The notes: a model not told the origin generated them from the sequence alone. Positions 16,800 to 25,548 are shown, counted from the first letter of the stretch. The stretch is DNA of 64,000 nucleotides from CBDAQR01 sp965199055 (GCA_965199055.1 CBDAQR010000003.1:1178001-1242000), one strand, 5' to 3'. Made by a program: numbers and translations.

Positions 16800-17933
16800 A
16801 TGCCTGTAAAAACCATTAGCCAGTCCTTCCTCGTTCTGGCACTCGTTCTCGGTCTGTCCGGCGCCGTGCTGTTGACGGAGCTCGGGCAACTACTCAACCT
16901 GCCGAGAGACTGGGTATTCGGTTACTTCCGTCATAAAGAAGTGATCAGTGCGCTCATGCTATCCTGCGCAGTACCGGTCGTTGTTCTTCAATTGCGCCAC
17001 GCCCTATTCGGCAAGTGGTCGATGCGACTCTTTGTTATCGTCATTTTGGGCAGCCTGTTCATTGTTAACTGGTTTGTGCCCTACTACTGGTTACGCTCGG
17101 AGCAACACGGCGCTGAGTTTATCAGCATCAGTGAGGCCGACACCCTGCTCAATGATAGCGAGGATGTGCTGGTTCTGGAGATCGCGGGCGATGCTCGAGC
17201 CTACCCGCGGGAATGGATGCAATTGCCGCACTTCGCAGGTCACACGGTCGGCGGACAGGAAGTGGTGATGAGCTATTGTGCACTCAGCGACCTGCCCCAG
17301 GCCTTCAGCACCAGCGTCAACGGACAAGAGGCTGACTATCGGGTGATTGCGCAGGTACACAACAACCTGATTTTTACTGACACCGAAACCGGCGAACTGT
17401 ATCAGCAGATGACTGGTCGAGGCGAATACTCCGGCGCCACGCCCCAGAGCTACCCGGTGCAACGTATGCCCTGGGGCAGCTTCAAAGCGCTCTATCCGGA
17501 TGGGCAGGTGTTTTACACCAAGCCCAACATCTTTGACCAGTTCACTCAGTTGATATTCGATGCCGGACTGAAAGCCCACTACGCAGGGCAACCGCTGTTC
17601 CCGACACTCACCATGGACGATGATCGACTCCCAAGCGGAGAGCCCATATGGGGCATGCAAGCCAATGGTGATGCCGTGGCTGTTGCCCAATCGGCGTTTG
17701 CCGAGACCACACAGTTACCGCTTCAACTGGACGGTAGAGCGGTGGTTGCCGTGTGGTACCCAGAGTACAACATGATGGGGGCCTTTTATGCTCCCGCTGA
17801 CCTTGCGGAGCTAGGCGATATCGACGCCTACGGGATGTCTGCGCTGGGACTACTGGAGCGCGTCAAACTCTATCCGGGTGTTCGCTGGATGGTGTGGAGC
17901 CACTGGTTCCCAGACAGCCGAGTTTTCAATTAG
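16800..17933 (+). CDS. DUF3179 membrane protein
   Basis: A 377-residue protein with three predicted membrane segments in the first ~95 residues (about 7-26, 47-64 and 74-94), then a DUF3179 domain. The domain is recognised by E-I-A-G-D-A-R-A-Y-P, H-x-x-G-H-T-V-G-G-Q-E-V-V-M-S-Y-C-A-L and H-N-N-L-I-F-T-D-x-E-T. The family is widespread but has no settled function. The conserved Cys and His residues and the periplasmic position hint at a metal- or redox-linked role (inference). It starts 35 nt after the propeller gene with a GAGAAAGAA ribosome site and is likely in the same transcript. Its 3' end overlaps the convergent oxygenase by 8 nt. Confidence 0.82.
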   Translation: MPVKTISQSFLVLALVLGLSGAVLLTELGQLLNLPRDWVFGYFRHKEVISALMLSCAVPVVVLQLRHALFGKWSMRLFVIVILGSLFIVNWFVPYYWLRSEQHGAEFISISEADTLLNDSEDVLVLEIAGDARAYPREWMQLPHFAGHTVGGQEVVMSYCALSDLPQAFSTSVNGQEADYRVIAQVHNNLIFTDTETGELYQQMTGRGEYSGATPQSYPVQRMPWGSFKALYPDGQVFYTKPNIFDQFTQLIFDAGLKAHYAGQPLFPTLTMDDDRLPSGEPIWGMQANGDAVAVAQSAFAETTQLPLQLDGRAVVAVWYPEYNMMGAFYAPADLAELGDIDAYGMSALGLLERVKLYPGVRWMVWSHWFPDSRVFN

Positions 17934-19458
17934 CCCAGAGCTGATCTCCGGCCGCCCAACTGGCGTGAAATCCGTAGGGCACTCGCTGCGGCAACTTCAC
18001 GCGGCAAATGGGGCCGGTCGTAATATCTCTCGCATCAAACACCAGACATTCTGACTGCCAGGTGCTACTGTCGGTCACTATTGTCGTGAGATACCCATCA
18101 TCTTCTTCATTGCTGCGGTCGGCGCCACGCCGCGGGCAGAATACTGCTTCACTACCGTATACCCCTTCGCCGTAAGGCCACTCCGTGTACTGGCCAGTAT
18201 CGTTGTTGTACTTCACGAGGCCGGTAAAGCGCAGCGTATGGCCACCCTCTGCATACAGGGGTATGCGCTGATGGTAGGCATAGCGACTCTTCACGCCGTG
18301 GAAGATGGGATTGGTCTTGTTGAACTCCGAATTGAGATCATCAATGTCGCCTTCGCGCACTTCTCCCGTCACCAGGTTGAATCGCCAGCGATAATTGTTT
18401 GCCTCCAAGCGCATGTACGCCAGCATGTGGGAGAGTTCACCTTCGTCGCCTTGAGCATGCGGCATAGGGTTGGTAGATCGACACCCGTCCATCACCACCC
18501 AGTCGCCCTCTTCCCAACAGTTACTCACATGGAGGATGTAACAGGGCTCGCACTCGAACCAACGGATATCACTGCCTTGGCCGCGCCGCGGCAGAACGCC
18601 AAAGCGGGTAGGAATATCCTGGTGGAAGGTCAGCACACGTAGCTTGTGCTGCTCAAGCACTTTCGGATCATGGAAAAACGGCAGGTCGTGCAGAACCGCG
18701 TAGTTGGTGGTGAAACCAATGTCGTGAGGTAAGCGAGGCCCGGGCAAATCTATCGGTACCTCGTGCAGTAATTTACCCGCAGGATCAGCCGCACCAAAGG
18801 TCATGTACGGGGGCTCATCGCCGTAATCAAAGAACAACAGTTCACGGGTAGACCAGTCGACCTTGGAGTGGGCAGACAACCTGCGACTGGGACGCCCGTC
18901 CAGTTGATAGGGCCCCAGCGGTGCGAGCGTCTCCGCGTCCAATTTATAAGGATGGCCGGCGTTGTACCAAAGACTCATGATCGAGCCGTTGTAGAGGAAT
19001 AGATCGGTGTTAGAGGTGTCTTTGATACCGAACTGGGAGATGCTGTAGTCGAAAGGCCCCATTACACCGGGTGAGTCAGAAAAACCTTGCGCCTTCTCAT
19101 ACGTCCAGGCATCAGTGTGCACATAGCGATTGCGGTAGCTGGCCATCCCATCGCGAAAATACACCGCGTGGATCATGCCGTCGCCGTCGAAGGGATGATA
19201 GCGGTTGTTGGGCTGGTGCACCGGATTGGGCCCATTGCGTAGGTAAGCGCCATGTAGATCGGCCGGAAGCTCGCCTTGGACGATCAGATTGTCCGCCTCG
19301 ATCTCGTTGATGGTCGGGGCATGTACGCCATGCAGGTAGGGGTTATCGATTCCATAAATCCACGCGGGTGCGTCATCAAAGCGCGGGGCCTCGCCTATAC
19401 ATTGCTCGGTGATCGGATAGTCAGTGTGAACGGCTGGATTTGCCATGGCTCTGCTCAA
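17926..19458 (-). CDS. Carotenoid-cleavage-type oxygenase
   Basis: A 510-residue member of the carotenoid cleavage oxygenase / lignostilbene dioxygenase family. These non-heme Fe(II) enzymes cut a C=C bond with O2. The four iron-binding histidines are visible: His197 (S-A-H-S-K), His245 (P-H-D-I-G-F-T), His310 (I-L-H-V-S-N) and His498 (G-F-H-A-S-W), one on alternating blades of the seven-bladed propeller. The opening R-N-G-P-N-P and D-G-D-G-M-I-H are also family signatures. ATG 19458 is used; Met5 is an alternative. It diverges from the TetR gene across three operator-like repeats, which may control it. Apocarotenoid or stilbene-like substrates are possible; sequence alone does not choose. 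Confidence 0.9.
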   Translation of the reverse strand: MSRAMANPAVHTDYPITEQCIGEAPRFDDAPAWIYGIDNPYLHGVHAPTINEIEADNLIVQGELPADLHGAYLRNGPNPVHQPNNRYHPFDGDGMIHAVYFRDGMASYRNRYVHTDAWTYEKAQGFSDSPGVMGPFDYSISQFGIKDTSNTDLFLYNGSIMSLWYNAGHPYKLDAETLAPLGPYQLDGRPSRRLSAHSKVDWSTRELLFFDYGDEPPYMTFGAADPAGKLLHEVPIDLPGPRLPHDIGFTTNYAVLHDLPFFHDPKVLEQHKLRVLTFHQDIPTRFGVLPRRGQGSDIRWFECEPCYILHVSNCWEEGDWVVMDGCRSTNPMPHAQGDEGELSHMLAYMRLEANNYRWRFNLVTGEVREGDIDDLNSEFNKTNPIFHGVKSRYAYHQRIPLYAEGGHTLRFTGLVKYNNDTGQYTEWPYGEGVYGSEAVFCPRRGADRSNEEDDGYLTTIVTDSSTWQSECLVFDARDITTGPICRVKLPQRVPYGFHASWAAGDQLWAN

Positions 19459-19604
19459 TTCCGCTATGCAGCATTCGGATCCACACTATATACCTACATC
19501 GGCCCTGCGTGCACCAATCCAAAAGTACTTGGCCATAAGATCATGCGTTGGCCAACCCCACTAATAATCCGTCATGCAGACCGAAATTATGGAATCAAGC
19601 GCTC

Positions 19605-19649
19605 ATGATACAAGTATCATTGATATAGATATCAGTGTTACTGATATCA
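19605..19649. promoter_or_regulatory. Three TGATA-type inverted repeats, likely TetR operators
   Basis: ATGATAC-AA-GTATCAT (19605-19620), TGATAT-AG-ATATCA (19621-19634) and TGATATCA (19642-19649) lie side by side between the divergent oxygenase and TetR genes. All share TGATA/TATCA arms. Binding by the adjacent TetR protein is inferred. Confidence 0.55.
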
Positions 19650-19702
19650 ATTGGTGATGAAACCGCCTAAACTATGTGCTACGACCACCAAGCTGAGACG
19701 AA

Positions 19703-20332
19703 CTGAGGCCTGAAATCGCAACGAAAACGCCGAAGAGAAAACGCGCAGCACAAAAAGCGCCAGAGGAGCGTCGCCAGCAGTTATTGCAAGCGGGAATCGC
19801 CAGTTTCGCTGCCAAGGGCATTGGTGACACCAAGCACGCCGATTTGGCACGTGCCTGCGAAGTCTCGGTGCCCGCGGTGTTTTCTTACTTTCCAAATCGC
19901 GGTGTATTGGTGACATCCATCCTCAACGAGGTGGGCACGCGCGTAATAGGGCGTGTGATTGAAGGAGCCAAGCGCGTAGAAGATCCTGCAGCACGCCTCA
20001 GAGCAACAGCGCATTTGTATACCGAACTTGCGTTGGACGAGCCGGACACGATCAAGGTCTGGCTAATGTGGAGCATGCACTTCGCGCCCGAGATCCAGGC
20101 CCACTATCATGAGTTTGAGAGTTTCATGATCGAGGAGGTTGCCGAGATGATACAAGCCGGCGCGGCCAACCACGATCCCGGCCAGGATATCCATGACCGC
20201 GGCAGAGTCGTTATTGCATCTTCCGCCTTACTGGCCCGAATGATATTTGACGGCGTATCACAACAACGGCGAGACGTATTCGTTGAACATGTCATGGCGG
20301 CAGCCCTGACCGACTTATCGATTGAGAACTGA
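19703..20332 (+). CDS. TetR-family transcriptional regulator, start uncertain
   Basis: TetR-type regulator. The N-terminal DNA-binding domain is clear: R-R-Q-Q-L-L-Q-A-G-I-A-S-F-A-A-K-G, then D-L-A-R-A-C-E-V-S-V-P-A-V-F-S-Y-F-P-N-R, with an all-helical ligand domain after it. The frame is open from 19697 but contains no ATG or GTG before the HTH. CTG 19703 would give a full-length protein, while TTG 19784 would cut into helix 1. An ATG at 19657 lies in a different frame that stops at 19713, so an upstream frameshift is possible. The sulfatase gene begins 20 nt downstream, probably in the same transcript. Tandem TGATA palindromes lie just upstream. Confidence 0.8.
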   Translation: MRPEIATKTPKRKRAAQKAPEERRQQLLQAGIASFAAKGIGDTKHADLARACEVSVPAVFSYFPNRGVLVTSILNEVGTRVIGRVIEGAKRVEDPAARLRATAHLYTELALDEPDTIKVWLMWSMHFAPEIQAHYHEFESFMIEEVAEMIQAGAANHDPGQDIHDRGRVVIASSALLARMIFDGVSQQRRDVFVEHVMAAALTDLSIEN

Positions 20333-21845
20333 TCCTACGTGGAGGTAATAACGTGAACCTAGCAAGCAAACTGGTCACCGGCCTGGCGTTTTCTGTAGCC
20401 ACAGCCGGAGCAATGGCAAAAGACATATTGCATGATGCCGAGTACTACATACTCGCCCAGCAGAATGGAGAAAAGTGGGCCAAGGAAGACAAGGCGCTGG
20501 ATAAAACGCTCGCCGAGTTTCGCAAGTCGAACGGTGGCAAGCCGCCGAATATTTTTTACATCCTCATTGACGATATCGGCTTCGGCGATCTGGGCAGCAA
20601 GACACTCAATGTGATCCGCGGGTACGAGACGCCCAATATCAACCAGTTTGCGCGCAACGGCATGCGCATGGCGCGCATGTACACCGAGCCTTCCTGCACC
20701 CCCACCCGCGTCGCGATGATGACGGGGCGCCAGCCACAACGAAATGGCATGGCCAACACCCAGGTCGACATATCCGGATTTGGCCTGGCGGCCAGCGAGG
20801 TGACTCTCGCCGAAGTCCTTTCCGAGAATGGCTACAACACCACCCATATCGGCAAATGGCATATGGGCGACATCATGGAGGCCTGGCCCAACCACCAGGG
20901 TTTCGACTTCGCTGCCTTCCCCATACACCAACAGAGCCAGCTCACGATTTTTCATGACGACAGCGCCAACGAAGAAGTCAGCGTGGGCATTGGCGACAAT
21001 AACTATGACGACCGCTATACCATTGATGGCTGGCTGCGTACTGATGCATCACGCCTTCCCACCGGCGTAGAAGGTTATCGCGGCAAGACCGTAAAGGAAG
21101 TCGACATGAAGCCGGGTGAACGGTGGACCGAGGCCAAGTACAAGGAGATGAATTATCGCTATCAGCGCCAGGCGATGGAGCATCTACGCAAGCTGGCCAA
21201 GCAGGACGAGCCTTTTTTCTTACAGTACTGGCCGCTCTACCCGCTCACCGGGCCTCGCACCGCCTATGACGAGTACACCACCCCCAACGGCGGCACCTAT
21301 GTCGAGAAAATGAAACTCGTCGACGAATGGATCGGCGATTTATTGGGCGAGATGGAAACCCTGGGTATTGCCGACAACACCATCGTGATCATCATGGGTG
21401 ACAATGGCCACTTCACGAAATACTCACCCCAATCAGGCTACACGCCAATGATTTTTCGGGGTGGCAAAGGCGCAACCTCTGAAGGCGGCGTCAGAGTCGA
21501 CGCTTTTGTGCGCTGGCCCGGCATGATTGAGGAGGATTCGGTGGTAGGCGACATGGTCATGTCACCGACCTCTACACCACCCTGGCCCGTATCGGCGGCG
21601 CTACAGATGACATTCCCCGGGACCGGGTGATCGATGGCATCGACCAGACAGCACTGTGGCTGAATGGCGAGAGCCACGGGCGCCGGGACTACGTGTTCCT
21701 GTACAACATCAACACCCTGGAAGCCGTGGTCAAGGAGCAGTTCAAACTGGCGATCCCTGGCGGCAAGATGGTGTAAGTACCCCGTAAAATAGCGCCACTC
21801 ATACGTAGAAATTTCTATAAACTAACGTGATAGGAGTTTTTACAT

Positions 21846-22109
21846 ATGCGCAAATCGAAGTTCAGCGAAACGCAGATTGTGGCGTTTCTCAAACAAGCAG
21901 AAAGCGGAGTGCCGGTTCCGGACATATGTCGAGAGCATGGCATTGGACTCAGCACCTTTTACAAGTGGCGCTCTAAGTACGGTGGAATGGAAGCCTCCGA
22001 TGTACGGCGGCTCAAGGAACTTGAAGAAGAGAACCGCAAGCTCAAGCAGATGTATGCCGATCTCAGCCTGAAGAGTCAGATGCAGGAAGAGATCATAAAA
22101 AAGCTTTAG
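21846..22109 (+). CDS. IS3 transposase OrfA (DNA-binding)
   Basis: An 87-residue IS3-family OrfA. The helix-turn-helix spans roughly 8-40 (F-S-E-T-Q-I-V-A-F-L-K-Q-A-E-S-G, then D-I-C-R-E-H-G-I-G-L-S-T-F-Y-K-W-R). It is followed by a leucine-zipper-like coiled coil (L-K-E-L-E-E-E-N-R-K-L-K-Q-M) for dimerisation. The sequence type resembles the IS407/IS51 branch. A GGAG ribosome site lies upstream. It ends at TAG 22107 just after the slippery heptamer, so most ribosomes make OrfA and a fraction shift to make the OrfAB transposase. Confidence 0.92.
   Translation: MRKSKFSETQIVAFLKQAESGVPVPDICREHGIGLSTFYKWRSKYGGMEASDVRRLKELEEENRKLKQMYADLSLKSQMQEEIIKKL
22097..22103 (+). promoter_or_regulatory. Programmed -1 frameshift site A AAA AAG
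   Basis: The canonical IS3 slippery heptamer A-AAA-AAG is in phase with OrfA (codons ATA AAA AAG). Slipping back one base gives A-L-G-P-V-H-R-R-Q-W, in frame with OrfB and with no stop between. Confidence 0.85.
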
Positions 22110-22921
22110 GGCCAGTCCATCGTCGGCAGTGGGTTGATCGTTTGCGCAAGGATTACCCTGTCAGCATTCGAGCGGCCTGTGGTGCAGCCGCGCTAAGTCG
22201 CACGGCGTATTACTACACGCCCAAGCGAGTAGATGATAGTGAGCTGATTGATGCGTTGCTGGCCTTGGTTGAGAAGCACCCTCGCTGGGGTTTTCCAAAG
22301 CTGTGTAAGCGGCTCAGAGCGTTGGGTAAACGTTGGAATCACAAACGGATTTACCGTGTTTATATGGAGTTAAAACTGAATATACGGCGTAAAGTAAAAC
22401 GCAGGATACCGAATAGGAATCCGTTGCCATTGCGCGTTCCTAGATCAGCCAATATCTGTTGGTCGATGGATTTTATGAGCGATACCTTGCGTCACGGTCA
22501 TCGGTTTCGCACGTTCAATGTGGTTGATGATTTCAATCGAGAAGTGTTAGCGATAGATATCAATTCGGGCATTACTACGGAGCGAGTGATACATACATTA
22601 GATCGTATTGCAGCCTGGCGAGGCTATCCCGCTATTATCAGGGTTGATAATGGCCCTGAATTTACATCAGGGGCGTTGGCTGAATGGGCGCAAGCGCATG
22701 GAATTCAGATCGATTTCATCAAGCCCGGCAAGCCTTACCAAAATGGATTTATCGAACGTTTTAATCGCACGTATCGAGAGGAAGTATTGGACTTATATCT
22801 GTTCGAGACATTGCAGGAAGTTCGAGAGATCACGGATGACTGGATCGTGTTGTATAACCATGAACGACCCCATGATGGATTGAACGATATGACACCCGTT
22901 CAATACCGAGAAGTGGCTTAA
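22103..22921 (+). CDS. IS3 transposase OrfB (DDE integrase core)
   Basis: Catalytic half of the OrfAB transposase, read after the -1 shift at 22103; a TTG at 22142 is the first stand-alone start. An HTH_21-like segment (H-P-R-W-G-F-P-K-L) is followed by an rve integrase core. DDE residues are visible in W-S-M-D-F-M, V-D-N-G-P-E-F and F-I-E-R-F-N-R-T-Y-R-E-E. The end, Y-N-H-E-R-P-H-D-G-L-N-D-M-T-P, is typical of the family. The gene appears intact, so the element may still be active. Confidence 0.92.
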   Translation, partial: ALGPVHRRQWVDRLRKDYPVSIRAACGAAALSRTAYYYTPKRVDDSELIDALLALVEKHPRWGFPKLCKRLRALGKRWNHKRIYRVYMELKLNIRRKVKRRIPNRNPLPLRVPRSANICWSMDFMSDTLRHGHRFRTFNVVDDFNREVLAIDINSGITTERVIHTLDRIAAWRGYPAIIRVDNGPEFTSGALAEWAQAHGIQIDFIKPGKPYQNGFIERFNRTYREEVLDLYLFETLQEVREITDDWIVLYNHERPHDGLNDMTPVQYREVA

Positions 22922-23070
22922 TTTTTCTATGAATGGGTGGTTAGCTGTTTGGGGTATTTACACTATGACGGCATAGACAACTTGCGGCCGGAATCCAAAG
23001 CCGTGCGGGAAGAGTTTTTGTTTATGCGAAAAACCCCCGGCATGTGATCGTGTAGGGGATTGGTAGACGC

Positions 23071-23111
23071 GGGCGGCCCACTTAATGCGAAAAGGGGCCG
23101 CCCTTTTTTTT
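23071..23111 (+). terminator. Rho-independent terminator
   Basis: A 9-bp GC stem (GGGCGGCCC at 23071-23079 with GGGCCGCCC) and a ~15-nt loop are followed by eight T. It lies 24 nt after the stop of the interrupted sulfatase and would end that transcript; the DUF3313 gene ends on the other strand just beyond. Confidence 0.85.
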
Positions 23112-23137
23112 GTGGTAGGGAAAAAGCGACTTTCGCT

Positions 23138-23815
23138 TTACTCCCCTCCCAGCATCTGCTGCATGATGCCTTGCGCGTCATCCGTTGCCACATCGAGCGT
23201 GGGCTGAAGATCTTCCAGGGCGAGTTGGTCTTTCTTGCCTTCGAGATTTTCTCCCTTCAGACGCCGCACAACGGCACCGACCACTTCACCGGACACACTG
23301 TCGCTGAACTCCACTTCCACAAAAAGCCGGACTTCACGGTCACGCTTACCGGTGAGCGCCTTCACGCCTCCGAAAATAGCCGCTACCGGCACGACCTCGT
23401 AGGCTTTCATACCCTCGGTTTTGATCTCCACGCCGGTGACAGCGGTGCGCATCCGCAATACGGCCGGGCTTGCCTCGTCGGCGACGTTCAGTACTGATCC
23501 GACCTTAGCGGTCAGTTTCTCCGTGAGGTAGTCGCGAATCTCATCCAGCGTTTCCTCGCTAACCTGGGGGCCGGGCTCAGGCTCTGGATACAGGATAACC
23601 GGCTCTATTAGAATCGCCTTGTAGTTGGCAAGACTCATCTTCGGTCCGAGCCATCGCTCGGCGGTTTCGTCTTCGCGAATCTCAACTTTTTCCAGTTTTC
23701 CGTATACCTCTTCTGCCAGGTATCCCGAATAGGTTTGCTCGTCATCGGCAGTTGCCATTGAGGTTGTAAAAATAAGCAGCAGGGCTGAGAGCCCTGCCGT
23801 AATTTGCTTTAGCAT
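23138..23815 (-). CDS. DUF3313 family protein, secreted
   Basis: A 225-residue protein with a signal peptide (cleavage near A-T-A-D-D, ~24) and a DUF3313-type body. Family cues are the Y-K-A-I-L-I-E-P-V segment, a long amphipathic helix before L-T-E-K-L, and the late V-E-V-E-F-S-D-S-V-S-G-E-V-V-G-A-V-V-R-R stretch. Function is unknown for the family, which is usually found as envelope lipoproteins. Unlike the next gene it has no lipobox Cys, so it may be periplasmic. It is a distant paralogue of the 23870 gene 54 nt upstream; the two probably form a pair with related jobs. Confidence 0.75.
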   Translation of the reverse strand: MLKQITAGLSALLLIFTTSMATADDEQTYSGYLAEEVYGKLEKVEIREDETAERWLGPKMSLANYKAILIEPVILYPEPEPGPQVSEETLDEIRDYLTEKLTAKVGSVLNVADEASPAVLRMRTAVTGVEIKTEGMKAYEVVPVAAIFGGVKALTGKRDREVRLFVEVEFSDSVSGEVVGAVVRRLKGENLEGKKDQLALEDLQPTLDVATDDAQGIMQQMLGGE

Positions 23816-23869
23816 TGTTGTTTCCCCTTTTGTGCACAGGTCATACTGACCTTAAAGATAGACGATTGT

Positions 23870-24541
23870 TTAGCGCCCCTGAAATGAGTCGAGCCGATCT
23901 CGCAGTTGGCGTGCCCACTGGCCGAACATGAAACGGACATCACCATAATTACTCACTGCGTTGTTAACACCCCACATTGAGCTGCCAGAACGCGTGTCTT
24001 GCAGGATGGCCACGATCTGTTCGGATTCGGCGTCAACGAAAACGAACTGCATCGACACACTACCGGAACCTTCCGAGTAGACCCGGCTGCGGCCGATGGA
24101 ACGGGATTTAAAGTCATCCTTAGCGGCAGCAGGTGCCAAGCCCTCGACAGAGGCGACAACCCTCAATACGTTCGGGCCGGCCTGGTCGACAACTTCATAT
24201 CCACCATCCTCCTCCAACTCTCGAACAAACACCTCCCGGTAAGCACTGCTCAGTCGCTCCTTGTCCTCGGGCTCCAGCGTAAATTCACCGCGGGATGACA
24301 GCGAACTGGAGGGCTGCTTAATCTCCACGTTGTCGAGGTTAAGCGGATCAATCATCACCTGCTGATACTGGGAGAAATCCACTTCAGGATTCACGTACGC
24401 CGCTCCACGCGTGTGGTCGACCTTATGTAAGTTACCCGCGATGACTTCGGCATCAGGGCCCGTCTGCACCTGCGGCTCCTGAGAGGCACAAGCCACCAGG
24501 AATGCGGAAGCGACAATGACTGCAATTCGTTTGTTTAACAT
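23870..24541 (-). CDS. DUF3313 family lipoprotein
   Basis: A 223-residue envelope lipoprotein. The signal ends in F-L-V-A-C18 (lipobox), and Ala19 gives no inner-membrane retention signal, so outer-membrane placement is likely. The body fits DUF3313: D-F-S-Q-Y-Q-Q-V-M-I-D-P-L near residue 60, R-E-V-F-V-R-E-L in the middle, and Q-F-V-F-V-D-A-E-S-E-Q-I-V-A-I-L late. No catalytic motif is visible. It is transcribed with the 23138 gene and not obviously with the barrel protein upstream, from which a 166-nt gap separates it. Function unknown. Confidence 0.78.
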   Translation of the reverse strand: MLNKRIAVIVASAFLVACASQEPQVQTGPDAEVIAGNLHKVDHTRGAAYVNPEVDFSQYQQVMIDPLNLDNVEIKQPSSSLSSRGEFTLEPEDKERLSSAYREVFVRELEEDGGYEVVDQAGPNVLRVVASVEGLAPAAAKDDFKSRSIGRSRVYSEGSGSVSMQFVFVDAESEQIVAILQDTRSGSSMWGVNNAVSNYGDVRFMFGQWARQLRDRLDSFQGR

Positions 24542-24707
24542 GACTTATCTCCTTTCTTACTCATACAGCTCTCGCTGCGGATGGGTAAAGATTACGCCTC
24601 TGAAGGGTCTATTGATAATGTTATCACCCGCCAAACACATGGCCAAAGGCGACACGGTGCACCGTGAATGCTTTGACAGAGCACGTCAACTCGGGTTCAG
24701 TCACAAT

Positions 24708-25547
24708 TTATCCCTTAGGAAACAAGAACTTAACGGTAAACTGCAGCGAATAATCGGCGCCGAAGCGGGGTTTTTCCGCATTCCAGTAAGCCATTAGCTT
24801 GAAATCGACCGGCTGATCGCCAAAACGCACCAGTCGGCCACCACCGCCACCTAGCGGTACGGTCCATTCCTCACCGCTGTCAGCCTCCCAGTTGGCCGTA
24901 ATCGTGGTCGTTGCTGAGAGATACCAGCCGTCGCTGAGGTTGTAATTGATGATGGGCTGGAACAAGAACTTATTGATATCGTCTTCGTCCCCATCCTTCG
25001 AGAAGTCCCAGAGATTCTGCGCCAGCGCACCAAACACCCAATTGCCGGGCATACTCAGCACCACTAAGGCTGGCCCCGCCGACCAGGTATCCGTTCCCAG
25101 CACGTCATCGGTATTGGTGGGCAGTTCCAGCACAGGACCCAGACCCCAGATCACCTTCCCGGGCTGGGCGGGCGAAAAGAACGCCTGGTACTGCACATTG
25201 CCCAGCCCAAACTCATCATCAGTACCCGGAAACACCTGGCCGCCGTTGGGCAGATCGATCGGCGCATCCGGCGGTGTCGGCGCGTTCTGACCCTCCATAT
25301 AGATGATGGGCGCTACTACCCGGTTGATCAGATTGAGATCATCCGTCACCTTCGCCGGAATCACCGGCTTGAAGTTAGTCACGTACATCCGCTCTCCCGA
25401 GGGACCTACATCAAAGTCGACGTTGTTCTCGAAGGGCATGCTAATCAGCGCGCCCACCGGGTTCTGCGACTGCTTGGCAAGCTCCTTATCGTCGGCAATC
25501 AGCGCTGTCGGGATCAGGGCCAAAAGCAAGAGGTATCGTGCTTTCAA
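24708..25547 (-). CDS. Outer-membrane barrel, phenol MetA-degradation-like family
   Basis: About 279 residues resembling the 'MetA-pathway of phenol degradation' putative transporters. A signal peptide precedes V-G-A-L-I-S-M-P-F-E-N-N. Alternating aromatic/glycine strands continue to K-F-L-F-P-K-G, and W-G-L-G-P-V-L-E-L-P-T sits in the middle. The chosen start is TTG 25547 (M-K-A-R-Y-L-L-L-L), which gives a clean signal peptide and has GGGGGAAG upstream. The ORF could reach 25583, but that start lies inside the sulfatase gene and adds a Gly/Ser-rich tail. It is operonic with the sulfatase, only a few nt apart. It may let sulfatase products or substrates through the outer membrane (inference). 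Confidence 0.75.
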   Translation of the reverse strand: MKARYLLLLALIPTALIADDKELAKQSQNPVGALISMPFENNVDFDVGPSGERMYVTNFKPVIPAKVTDDLNLINRVVAPIIYMEGQNAPTPPDAPIDLPNGGQVFPGTDDEFGLGNVQYQAFFSPAQPGKVIWGLGPVLELPTNTDDVLGTDTWSAGPALVVLSMPGNWVFGALAQNLWDFSKDGDEDDINKFLFQPIINYNLSDGWYLSATTTITANWEADSGEEWTVPLGGGGGRLVRFGDQPVDFKLMAYWNAEKPRFGADYSLQFTVKFLFPKG

Positions 25548-25548
25548 G

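Larger units (their letters stand above)
21771..22963 (+). mobile_element. IS3-family insertion sequence
   Basis: Complete 1193-bp element. The ends are imperfect inverted repeats: left GTGTAAGTACCCC (21771-21783), right GGGGTATTTACAC (22951-22963), matching at 12 of 13. It encodes orfA and orfB joined by a -1 slippery site. No target duplication is found: flanks are AGATG on the left and TATGA on the right. The host gene lacks ~160 bp at this point, which fits an adjacent deletion after insertion. Confidence 0.92.
20353..23047 (+). pseudogene. Sulfatase gene broken by frameshift and IS3 insertion
   Basis: Sulfatase closely resembling the intact one at 25549-27207. It has a signal peptide ending A-M-A, metal Asp73-Asp74 and formylglycine Cys115 in C-T-P-T-R. 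The frame shifts at about 21558, where one C is missing after G-D-M-V. The true continuation (V-T-D-L-Y-T-T-L-A-R) is in the next frame and runs to 21770. There an IS3 element interrupts it. The C-terminus resumes on the far side (22964-23047, Y-D-G-I-D-N-L-R-P-E-S). By comparison with the homologue about 50-55 codons between the two halves are gone, so DNA was lost next to the IS. The gene cannot make a full sulfatase. Confidence 0.9.

Noticed and set aside
16800..17933. DUF3179 protein as a cytochrome membrane anchor
   Set aside because: No heme-binding motif (C-x-x-C-H) and no conserved membrane histidine pairs were found, so a cytochrome role is unsupported.
21846..22921. Reading the OrfA stop in the IS3 element as a disabling mutation
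   Set aside because: The A-AAA-AAG slippery site and continuous -1 frame are the normal arrangement of IS3-family transposases.
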